A stretch of DNA of 6,127 nt from positions 1 to 6,127 of the forward strand of contig CAAEVD010000271.1 in the NCBI GenBank assembly GCA_900759435.1. Reading direction: 5' to 3'. The translations under genes and the position numbers were made by a program. The notes under the pieces are model-generated. The model had not been told where the DNA came from. It saw only the letters and a program-made list of their open reading frames with translations, and did not search any database. Below, piece after piece: positions 1 through 5,443 of this stretch (the first letter of the stretch is position 1; the number at the start of each line of letters is the position of its first letter). This DNA is from an uncultured Collinsella sp. (GTDB lineage Bacteria > Actinomycetota > Coriobacteriia > Coriobacteriales > Coriobacteriaceae).

Positions 1-688
1 ACATGGGGTCACCAATGCCCGCGGGAAGCCCATAGATGCCGCACTCCACGATGCCGCCGATGCTGTCGAGTTCATCGCGCGCGGCCAGAATTTCCTCGCG
101 CATGCGACCGGCAGCGGCGGCGTCAATGCAGGGCAGGTCGTTCGTAAGGATCGCCTTGCGGTCGGCCTCGCGATAGACCATGTCGTCCATGGGCAGGTCG
201 GAGATGCCGCCGATCTGCGCGACGTGCGCCATGACCTTGATACCGCGGGCCTCGAGAGCCTGCAGGGCGATGCCGCCGGCGATGCATAAGGGGGCCGTTA
301 GGCGGCCGGAGAAATGCCCGCCGCCGGCGACATCGTGCATGTTGTGGTACTTCACACGCGCCGGGTAATCGGCATGTCCTGGACGGGGCTTGCGGCGCAA
401 CTCGGAGTAATCCTTGGAGCGCGTGTTGGTGTTCTCGATAATCGCGGCGATGGGCGCGCCGGTGGTATGTCCATCGACAACACCGGCGATGATGTGAGCG
501 GCGTCGGCCTCGCGGCGTTTGGTCGCGGTCTCGTCGCGACCGGGGGCGCGACGGTCCAAAAAGGCCTGCAGCGCTTCCTGGTCCACGGCGATGCCCGCCG
601 GGATGCCATCGAGCGAGCAGCCGATAGCGGGGGAGTGCGACTGGCCGAAGATGCTTAAGTGTAAGACGTTGCCAAAGGTCGAGGACAT
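1..688 (-). CDS. aroC: Chorismate synthase, N-terminal 229 residues (cut by window edge)
   Basis: Catalyses the last shikimate-pathway step in the cytoplasm, the anti-1,4 elimination of phosphate from EPSP to give chorismate; the family needs reduced FMN. I translated this frame by hand from the ATG at 688; it stays open to the left edge and gives 229 of the usual 360-390 residues. Seen motifs: FGQSHS at 14-19 with His18, RRxPGR at 46-51, the diagnostic RPGHADY at 102-108 with His106, and GGGHFSGR at 122-129. The two histidines match the catalytic pair known in the family. The common forms of the first and last motifs are GESHG and GGGRSSAR, so this belongs to a divergent subgroup, which I recall from clostridia and gut actinobacteria. 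The start is fixed by AGGAGG six bases upstream. It follows the aroA stop by one base, so it is the fifth gene of the operon. Identity is very secure; the C-terminus and any further operon genes lie outside the window. Confidence 0.96.
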   Translation of the reverse strand, partial: MSSTFGNVLHLSIFGQSHSPAIGCSLDGIPAGIAVDQEALQAFLDRRAPGRDETATKRREADAAHIIAGVVDGHTTGAPIAAIIENTNTRSKDYSELRRKPRPGHADYPARVKYHNMHDVAGGGHFSGRLTAPLCIAGGIALQALEARGIKVMAHVAQIGGISDLPMDDMVYREADRKAILTNDLPCIDAAAAGRMREEILAARDELDSIGGIVECGIYGLPAGIGDPM

Positions 689-689
689 G

Positions 690-2009
690 CTATTCCTCCT
701 CGAGCGTGACCTTGCCGCCCAGTAGGCGGTAGTGGTCGAAGAAATCGGGATAGGACTTGTTGACGGCCTCGGCGCCGTGGATCACGACCTCGCCGGTGGC
801 GCGGCTCGCGGCGATGGCGGCCATCATGGCGATGCGGTGGTCGTTGTGCGAATCGACCTCGCCGCCGGTGAAGGCATCGACACCCTTGATGATGAGGTCG
901 TCACCGGCGATGCGCACCTGCGCTCCCAGCGCGGTGAGCTCGCGGGTGGTGGTGACCAGACGGTCAGATTCCTTGATGCGCAGGCGTGCGCAGTCACGGA
1001 TGAACGTGCGGCCCTGAGCCAGCGATGCCACGGCCGAGATGACGGGCACCAGGTCCGGAATGTCGTGGGCGCTCATCTCAAAGCCGGCGAGCTTGTCGGA
1101 CTGCACGGTGGCGGCGTTGGTGGAGCGCACGATGCGGGCACCAAAGCGCGAAAGCGCGGCGAGCACGTTGCGGTCGCCCTGTGCGGAGCTCAGCGACACG
1201 CCCTCGACGGTGATGGGGTCGGTGCCGATGGCGCCGGCGCACAGCCAAAAGGCGGCGTTGGACCAGTCTCCCTCGACGGCTACGCTGCCGGGCGTGCGGT
1301 ACGATCCGCTGTTTACGCGGAAGTTCGTGACCTCGGGCTGGCCGTCCTTGGCCGGAATACGCTCGACGTTGACCTCGACACCAAAGGCCTTCATGGCCTG
1401 GATGGTCAGGTTGATATAGGGGCGGCTCTCGATGAGGCCGGTTACCTGCACGCAGGAGGGCTGGGCGAGCAGCGGGGCTGCCAGCAGCAGGCCGGAGATA
1501 TACTGCGAGCTTACGTTGCCCGGCAGCACAAAGGTGCCCGGGCGCATGCGTCCACTCGTCTTGAGTGGAAAACCGCCCAGACCCTGTAGGTCGCAGCCGG
1601 CGGCGATAATCTCGTCCGAGAGCGGGGACAGCGGGCGGGCGCCAAGGCGGCCCTGGCCCACGAAGGTGGCATCCGCACCCAGCGCGCAGGCGACGGGCAA
1701 CATAAAGCGGAGCGTGGAGCCGCTTTCGCCGCAGTCGAGCGTGCCGCCGGCAAGGGCCTTGAGCAGGCCAAACTCAACACTCTTCATAGTGGGATGGACC
1801 TGGAAGCCATCCTCGACGGTCTCGATGCGAGCGCCCAGTGCCGTAAGGCAACGCACCGTAGCCTCGATGTCGGCGCAGGTGGTGTTGCAGGTAACGTGCG
1901 TCTCGCCATTGGCAAGCGCAGCGCAGATGATGAGGCGATGCGCCATCGACTTGGACGCGATGGCGGGAACGGTGCCCTTAAGCGGGGACGGGGTGATGCG
2001 GGCTAGCAT
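690..2009 (-). CDS. aroA: 3-phosphoshikimate 1-carboxyvinyltransferase (EPSP synthase)
   Basis: Transfers the enolpyruvyl group of PEP to shikimate 3-phosphate (shikimate step 6, cytoplasmic). The chosen ATG at 2009 gives 439 residues, close to the usual 420-450. Seen motifs: KSMAHR at 20-25 (substrate-binding Lys/Arg), CGESGSTLRF at 93-102, SSQY at 167-170, ESRPY at 194-198, HDIPD at 315-319 with the catalytic-type Asp319, IKESDR at 345-350, SHNDHR at 387-392 and NKSYPDFF at 417-424 with Lys418. By alignment from memory, Gly97 stands at the E. coli Gly96 site and Phe102 at the Pro101 site. The frame is open 81 codons further upstream, but that part lies inside aroB and is Arg/Pro/His-rich out-of-frame sequence. 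The chosen start has GGGAG ten bases upstream and begins directly with the conserved first strand. The first seven bases overlap the end of aroB; the TAG stop is one base before aroC. Confidence 0.97.
   Translation of the reverse strand: MLARITPSPLKGTVPAIASKSMAHRLIICAALANGETHVTCNTTCADIEATVRCLTALGARIETVEDGFQVHPTMKSVEFGLLKALAGGTLDCGESGSTLRFMLPVACALGADATFVGQGRLGARPLSPLSDEIIAAGCDLQGLGGFPLKTSGRMRPGTFVLPGNVSSQYISGLLLAAPLLAQPSCVQVTGLIESRPYINLTIQAMKAFGVEVNVERIPAKDGQPEVTNFRVNSGSYRTPGSVAVEGDWSNAAFWLCAGAIGTDPITVEGVSLSSAQGDRNVLAALSRFGARIVRSTNAATVQSDKLAGFEMSAHDIPDLVPVISAVASLAQGRTFIRDCARLRIKESDRLVTTTRELTALGAQVRIAGDDLIIKGVDAFTGGEVDSHNDHRIAMMAAIAASRATGEVVIHGAEAVNKSYPDFFDHYRLLGGKVTLEEE
695..700 (-). promoter_or_regulatory. 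Strong ribosome binding site of aroC inside the end of aroA
   Basis: The minus strand reads AGGAGG here, a full Shine-Dalgarno match, six bases before the aroC ATG at 688. It is made of the last Glu codons of aroA, and the aroA TAG lies between it and the ATG. Ribosomes finishing aroA therefore end on the aroC start site, which suggests translational coupling (inference). The site decides the aroC start. Confidence 0.85.
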
Positions 2010-3109
2010 GCGAATGCGTCTCCCTTCTGGCCGAGGCCCTCGGCAATGAGTTCGTGGAAAGTGGAAAGCGGCGTGCGGTCGATGCTGCAGCGGCCGATGC
2101 CGTGCGGAATCACCAGGTCGATGGTGTCGCCCGCGCGCTTCTTGTCGTGGAGCGCCTCGGCAAAAACGGCATCGGCATCTAGGTCGCAGCGGGTCATGAG
2201 GCCATGGCGGGCGCAGAGCTCCTCGATACGACCGGGCAGTGCAGCATCGCAAATGCCGTGCAGAGCCGCGGCGCGCGTGATGATGCCCATGCCGATCGAC
2301 ACACAGTTGCCGTGTCCGAGCTCAAAGTGCTCGCAGGCCTCGACGGCGTGTCCGGCGCTGTGTCCAAAGTTGAGGAGCTTGCGCTGGTTGGTCTCGCGCT
2401 CGTCGGCGACGACCACGACGCGCTTGATGTCGATATTGCGGGCGATGATGAGCGCTACGCGGGCCACATCGCGGTTGAGCAGCTCCAGCGTGAGCGGGGT
2501 CTTCTCCAGCTCGGCGAAAAGCTCCGGATCGGCGATCACGGCGTGCTTGACGACCTCGCCGCAGCCGTCGGCGAACTGCTCGGGCGTGAGGGTGGCCAGG
2601 CACCCCACGTCGGCGATAACAACACTCGGTTGCCAAAAGGCGCCGGCCAGGTTCTTGCCGGCAGCCAGGTCGATGGCGGTCTTGCCGCCCACCGACGAAT
2701 CCACCATGGCGAGCAGACTTGTGGGGATCTGCACAAACTTGCAGCCGCGCATGTAGGTGGCGGCCACAAAGCCCGCCACGTCGCCCACGACGCCGCCGCC
2801 GAGTGCCACGATCACGTCGGAGCGCGAAAGCTCGTGCTCGGCCACAAACTCCAAAATGGCAACATAGGTTTCGGCGCGCTTATGGGCCTCGCCGGCCTCG
2901 AAGGTGCAGATGCTCACCTCGTAGCCTGACGCCTCCAGGCTCTGCTTAACGGGCATCTGGTAGAGCGGGCCCACGTTGGTGTCCGTCACGATGACGGCCT
3001 TGGTGCCGCCGGCAGTGGCGCGCACGAGCGGTCCCGTTTGCTCCAGCAAAAACGTGCCAACATGCACCTGGTAGGGGCGTGCAGTGTCGATATCGATGGT
3101 AATCGCCAT
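2003..3109 (-). CDS. aroB: 3-dehydroquinate synthase
   Basis: Converts DAHP to 3-dehydroquinate (shikimate step 2), using NAD and a divalent metal, usually Zn or Co. The protein has 368 residues, typical for the family. Seen motifs: GGGVVGDVAGF at 104-114 (NAD-binding glycine-rich segment), PTSLLAMVDSSVGGKTAID at 129-147, GCGEVVKHAVI at 182-192, NFGHSAGHAVE at 247-257, GHGNCVSIGM at 265-274 and DKKRAGD at 322-328. Glu185, His250 and His266 fit the known metal ligands, with the expected spacing. The start at 3109 has AAAGGA nine bases upstream. The gene begins 36 bases after the tyrA stop, the widest gap in the operon, and overlaps aroA by seven bases. In the reaction order it directly follows aroF, which lies two genes upstream. 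No oddities were seen. Confidence 0.97.
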   Translation of the reverse strand: MAITIDIDTARPYQVHVGTFLLEQTGPLVRATAGGTKAVIVTDTNVGPLYQMPVKQSLEASGYEVSICTFEAGEAHKRAETYVAILEFVAEHELSRSDVIVALGGGVVGDVAGFVAATYMRGCKFVQIPTSLLAMVDSSVGGKTAIDLAAGKNLAGAFWQPSVVIADVGCLATLTPEQFADGCGEVVKHAVIADPELFAELEKTPLTLELLNRDVARVALIIARNIDIKRVVVVADERETNQRKLLNFGHSAGHAVEACEHFELGHGNCVSIGMGIITRAAALHGICDAALPGRIEELCARHGLMTRCDLDADAVFAEALHDKKRAGDTIDLVIPHGIGRCSIDRTPLSTFHELIAEGLGQKGDAFAC

Positions 3110-3145
3110 AAGCTTCGGTCCTTTCGACCTGGCGTGATAGGTGGT

Positions 3146-4060
3146 CTAGTGGGAGGCCTCGTCGTCGAGTGCGCGCTTGATGCGGTCGCCCTCGGCAAGG
3201 AGATTCTCCAGATAGCGCTGGTCGCGGTCCTTGAGCGCACGGCTGTAGGCGCCGAGCGAGTCGATCAGGTGGTCGATCTCGAAGGCGAGAGCATCGGCGT
3301 CGTCGATCATGAGCTCGGACCACATCTGCGGATTGAGGTGCGCCACGCGGGTGAGGTCGCGGTAGCTGCCGGCCGAAAAGCCGTGGTGGACCTGAGCGGT
3401 CGGGCTCTTAACATAGGCGTTGGATACCACGTGCGCAAGCTGGCTCGTGAAGGCGATGACGCGGTCGTGCTCGGCTGCGCTGGTCACGCTGAACTTGCCA
3501 AAGCCCAAGGGGCGCACCATCTCGCGTACCTGGCCCAAAAGCTCCAGCTTGAGTGCGTCGTTCACCGCGGGCGGCACGAGCACGAGCGGGGCGCCCTGGA
3601 ACAGGTCGGCGCGGGAGTGTGCATAGCCCGAGTACTGCGTGCCCGCCATGGGGTGCGCGCCCACAAAGTAAAAGCCGTGCTCGCGGGCAAGCTCAAAGGC
3701 GCGCTCGCACACGATGCCCTTGACGCCCACCGTGTCGATCACCACGGGACCCATGATGGCGTCGGTGTCGGTGGCGTCGGCGAGCGCCTTGGCGTGCGTC
3801 TCGAGCCACTCGATGCATGCCTCGGGGTAGCAAGCCAGGACGATGATGTCGCACTCGCCGAGTGTCTTGTCGTTGAGCTCTCCGGCGACAGTGCCCATGC
3901 TAGCGGCCGTCATGACATCGTCATCGGGGTCCCAGGCCAGCACGCGGACGCCCGCCTGCGCATAGCCGCGGGCAAAGCTGCCGCCGATGAGGCCCAGGCC
4001 CACGATGCCCGCGCATTTGGGGCCGCCCTGGTTAACGCGTGCGTTTCTCACCGTACCCAT
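3146..4060 (-). CDS. tyrA: Prephenate dehydrogenase, short form without ACT domain
   Basis: Oxidatively decarboxylates prephenate to 4-hydroxyphenylpyruvate, the committed step to tyrosine; some relatives use arogenate, which the sequence alone does not exclude. The 304 residues cover the nucleotide-binding and helical dimerization domains only: no chorismate mutase is fused in front and no ACT domain follows. Seen motifs: IVGLGLIGGSFA at 19-30 (Rossmann fold), Asp44 at the end of the second strand (suggests NAD rather than NADP, inference), VIDTVGVK at 107-114, GAHPMAG at 134-140 with His136, TSQLAH at 205-210 with His210, and SYRDLTRVA at 232-240. In the well-studied Aquifex enzyme the segment matching DTVGVK reads DQGSVK, so the active-site Ser is Gly112 here. 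The ATG at 4060 lies three bases after the aroF stop and has GGAG six bases upstream, inside the aroF end. Placing a tyrosine-specific gene among common-pathway genes suggests shared control by tyrosine (inference). Confidence 0.94.
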   Translation of the reverse strand: MGTVRNARVNQGGPKCAGIVGLGLIGGSFARGYAQAGVRVLAWDPDDDVMTAASMGTVAGELNDKTLGECDIIVLACYPEACIEWLETHAKALADATDTDAIMGPVVIDTVGVKGIVCERAFELAREHGFYFVGAHPMAGTQYSGYAHSRADLFQGAPLVLVPPAVNDALKLELLGQVREMVRPLGFGKFSVTSAAEHDRVIAFTSQLAHVVSNAYVKSPTAQVHHGFSAGSYRDLTRVAHLNPQMWSELMIDDADALAFEIDHLIDSLGAYSRALKDRDQRYLENLLAEGDRIKRALDDEASH

Positions 4061-4063
4061 GGG

Positions 4064-5086
4064 CTACTCCATGGTCTCTTGGCAGACAACCTCGCGGATG
4101 GCTCGGATGCGGCGCATGGTGTCGTCGAACTGATCGGGGGTGAGGGCCTGGGCGCCGTCGGACCAGGCGCGGCTCGGTTCGTCGTGGACCTCGATCTCCA
4201 GACCGTTGGCGCCGCAGGCGGTCGCGGCGAGCGCCATGGGCTCAACGTAGCGGGTGTAGCCGGTGGCGTGGCTGGGGTCGGCGACGACGGGCAGGTGCGA
4301 CAGGTGGTGCAGCACCGGCACGGCGTTGAGGTCGAAGGTATTGCGGGTACGGGTCTCGAAGGTGCGGATGCCGCGCTCGCACAGGATGACGTTGTCGTTG
4401 CCCTCGCTCATGATGTACTCGGCGGCCATGAGCAGCTCATCGATCGTGCCGGACATACCGCGCTTGAGCAGGACCGGAGTCTTGGTCTTGCCGACCTCCT
4501 TGAGCAGGGGGAAGTTCTGGGCGTTGCGGGCGCCGATCTGCATGACGTCGATCTTCTTGTCAAGGAAGACCTGCACGTCGCGTGGGTCCATGATCTCGGT
4601 GACGATCGGCATGTCGAGCTCGGCAGACGCCTCGCACAGCAGGTCGAGGCCGGCAGGGCCCATGCCCTGGTAGGCGTAGGGGGAGGTGCGGGGCTTGTAG
4701 GCACCGCCGCGCAGCATCGTGGCGCCGGCGGCCTTTACGCGACGTGCGATGCGGATGAGGTTCTCGCCCTCGACGGAGCAGGGGCCGGCGATGACTTGGA
4801 ACTGGTCGCCGCCGATCTTGACGCCGTGGCCGCAGTCGATGACGGAGTCCTCGGGGTGGAACTTGCGGTTGGCGCGCTTGAACGGCTCGGAGACGCGCTG
4901 CACACGCTCGACGACATCCATGGACTCGAGCAGGAACGGGTCGATCTTGGTCGTATCGCCCACCAGGCCGATGATCGTCTCGTTCTCGCCGCGCGAGACA
5001 TCGGTCTTCAGGCCCTTTTTCTCAATCCAGCTGACGATATGGCCGACGGCCTCGTCGCTGGCGCTCTGCTTTAAAATTGCAATCAT
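4064..5086 (-). CDS. aroF: 3-deoxy-7-phosphoheptulonate (DAHP) synthase, type I-beta with N-terminal ferredoxin-like domain
   Basis: Condenses PEP with erythrose 4-phosphate to DAHP, the entry step of the shikimate pathway. It has 340 residues. Residues 1-70 form a ferredoxin-like (ACT-like) regulatory domain, and the rest is the catalytic TIM barrel. Seen motifs: AGPCSVE at 100-106, RGGAYKPRTSPY at 126-137, QIGARNAQN at 183-191, LLKRGMS at 206-212, VVADPSHATG at 267-276 and the VH/SDG region at 300-311. Cys103, His273, Glu299 and Asp310 match the four metal ligands of the Thermotoga maritima enzyme with a constant offset of one. In that enzyme the N-terminal domain mediates tyrosine inhibition, so the same is likely here (inference). 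The start at 5086 has AGAGG six bases upstream and begins with the conserved MIAILKQ. An in-frame ATG at 5134 would add 16 unrelated residues and lies inside the leader hairpin, so it was not used. This is the first gene of the operon, behind the attenuator-like leader. Confidence 0.96.
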   Translation of the reverse strand: MIAILKQSASDEAVGHIVSWIEKKGLKTDVSRGENETIIGLVGDTTKIDPFLLESMDVVERVQRVSEPFKRANRKFHPEDSVIDCGHGVKIGGDQFQVIAGPCSVEGENLIRIARRVKAAGATMLRGGAYKPRTSPYAYQGMGPAGLDLLCEASAELDMPIVTEIMDPRDVQVFLDKKIDVMQIGARNAQNFPLLKEVGKTKTPVLLKRGMSGTIDELLMAAEYIMSEGNDNVILCERGIRTFETRTRNTFDLNAVPVLHHLSHLPVVADPSHATGYTRYVEPMALAATACGANGLEIEVHDEPSRAWSDGAQALTPDQFDDTMRRIRAIREVVCQETME

Positions 5087-5091
5087 GGTGT

Positions 5092-5102
5092 GCCTCTCAC
5101 CT
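5092..5102 (-). promoter_or_regulatory. aroF ribosome binding site overlapping the stop of the leader ORF
   Basis: The minus strand reads AGGTGAGAGG just upstream of the aroF ATG, with AGAGG six bases from it. The TGA of the 20-codon leader ORF (5099-5097) is embedded in this stretch. A ribosome ending translation of the leader would stand on the aroF initiation region, which allows coupled initiation or occlusion (inference). Confidence 0.6.
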
Positions 5103-5159
5103 CGATGGATAATCCTTGCAAAAACGGCCCGCATCGCGAGCCGTGTATATATGGTGCAT
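5097..5159 (-). CDS. Putative 20-residue leader peptide upstream of aroF
   Basis: A short ORF runs from ATG at 5159 to TGA at 5097 in the aroF leader. The peptide begins MHHIYTARDAG and ends with FCKDYPSR; aromatic codons are TAC (5), TTT (13) and TAT (17). Codons 6-12 form the terminator-like hairpin and codon 5, Tyr, sits directly before its first arm. No Shine-Dalgarno sequence precedes the ATG, but a -10-like TAGTAT ends eight bases before it, so the mRNA may begin at or next to the ATG and be read as a leaderless message. The stop lies ten bases before the aroF ATG. It has no recognisable homologue and no run of one regulatory codon as in classical trp or his leaders, so it could be a chance ORF. 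Its position inside a likely attenuator is the only reason to propose it. Confidence 0.38.
   Translation of the reverse strand: MHHIYTARDAGRFCKDYPSR
5120..5144 (-). terminator. Intrinsic-terminator-like hairpin in the aroF leader (candidate attenuator)
   Basis: On the minus strand ACGGCTCGC (5144-5136) pairs with GCGGGCCGT (5132-5124): nine pairs including one T-G wobble, loop GAT, followed by five Ts (5124-5120). It lies 33 bases upstream of the aroF ATG. No minus-strand gene exists between it and the plus-strand tRNA, so it has no upstream transcript to end except the operon's own leader. There is also too little room for a promoter between it and aroF. A conditional terminator (attenuator) of the aro operon is the natural reading. 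The T run is short and the loop is small, so efficiency is uncertain. Confidence 0.6.
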
Positions 5160-5167
5160 GAGAGTTT

Positions 5168-5197
5168 ATACTATCTGACTCGCTTTTGCCTTCTAAA
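5168..5197 (-). promoter_or_regulatory. Candidate promoter of the aro operon
   Basis: On the minus strand TTTAGA (5197-5192) and TAGTAT (5173-5168) are separated by 18 bases; each matches four of six sigma-70 consensus positions, and the -10 fits TANNNT. An overlapping TATAAA (5170-5165) matches five of six but has no good -35. Either would start transcription near 5163-5158, at or beside the leader ATG at 5159, giving a leader of about 74 bases that includes the hairpin. The stretch is AT-richer than the genes. The hexamers alone are weak evidence; the position upstream of the leader hairpin helps. Confidence 0.42.
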
Positions 5198-5249
5198 GTG
5201 GGCCGTTGCGCCGCGTCTTCCTCGGAATTGCAAAGCTTTTTCTTTTATT

Positions 5250-5279
5250 TTGATAGCCCGTGGTGCACTTGGGTATAAT
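5250..5279 (+). promoter_or_regulatory. Promoter of the tRNA-Arg gene
   Basis: TTGATA at 5250-5255 and a perfect TATAAT at 5274-5279 are separated by 18 bases. Transcription should start near 5286, about five bases before the mature tRNA 5' end. A near-consensus promoter is expected for a stable RNA gene. It points away from the aro promoter; the two -10 boxes lie about 100 bases apart. I see nothing else in the bases between the two promoters. Confidence 0.75.
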
Positions 5280-5290
5280 GCCAAACGTTG

Positions 5291-5367
5291 GCCCTATTAG
5301 CTCAGGGGATTAGAGCGTCTGCCTCCGGAGCAGAAGGCCGTTGGTTCGAATCCAACATGGGGCACCA
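5291..5367 (+). tRNA. tRNA-Arg with anticodon CCG (reads CGG)
   Basis: A full cloverleaf can be drawn over 77 bases. The acceptor stem GCCCTAT (5291-5297) pairs with ATGGGGC (5357-5363), with one T-G wobble. The D stem is GCTC/GAGC (5300-5303 with 5313-5316), with GG in the loop. The anticodon stem TCTGC/GCAGA (5318-5322 with 5330-5334) holds loop CTCCGGA, with CCG at 5325-5327. The variable loop is AGGCC, and the T stem GTTGG/CCAAC encloses TTCGAAT (5345-5351). The discriminator is A5364 and CCA is encoded at 5365-5367. CCG decodes CGG, and A at position 20-like sites of the D loop and A73 do not conflict with arginine identity. It is transcribed on its own from the promoter just upstream and ends at the terminator at 5379. 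Confidence 0.95.
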
Positions 5368-5378
5368 TCGAACGTAAG

Positions 5379-5415
5379 ACCGTCCGAACCTCGCATGGTC
5401 CGGGCGGTTTTTCTT
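5379..5415 (+). terminator. Intrinsic terminator after tRNA-Arg
   Basis: ACCGTCCGAACC (5379-5390) pairs with GGTCCGGGCGGT (5397-5408) as a 12-position stem with one G-T wobble and one A-C mismatch. The loop is TCGCAT, followed by TTTTTCTT from 5408. It ends the tRNA transcript and lies 28 bases before the ATPase start. There is no T run in the opposite direction, so it works for the plus strand only. Confidence 0.82.
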
Positions 5416-5443
5416 ATACCGACGCGACGTGATGGGACGTGGT

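Noticed and set aside
732..1589. Plus-strand open frame of 285 codons opposite aroA
   Set aside because: It is a shadow of GC-rich aroA codons with the same Gly/Ala/Asp/His-rich composition and no motif.
2010..2252. 81-codon upstream extension of aroA inside aroB
   Set aside because: The added residues are the out-of-frame reading of conserved aroB and are Arg/Pro/His-rich; EPSP synthases begin near the MLARITPSPLKG segment.
3110..3145. Small hairpin GGTC-GAAAG-GACC over the aroB ribosome binding site
   Set aside because: A four-pair stem is too short to claim control, and such stems arise often by chance.
3038..5074. Very long open frame on the plus strand (678 codons) opposite tyrA and aroF
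   Set aside because: It lies antisense to two strongly recognisable genes, and its composition (Ala, Gly, Val, Asp, His, Leu repeats) is what the reverse of GC-rich codons gives. No domain is recognisable and no ribosome binding site is evident.
5084..5134. Alternative aroF start at ATG 5134
   Set aside because: It would lie inside the hairpin, has no Shine-Dalgarno and adds 16 residues not expected before the conserved MIAILKQ start.
5087..5290. T-box or other known riboswitch before aroF
   Set aside because: No T-box consensus (AGGGTGG...ACCGCG) or other motif I know is present, and the leader of about 74 bases is too short for a T-box.
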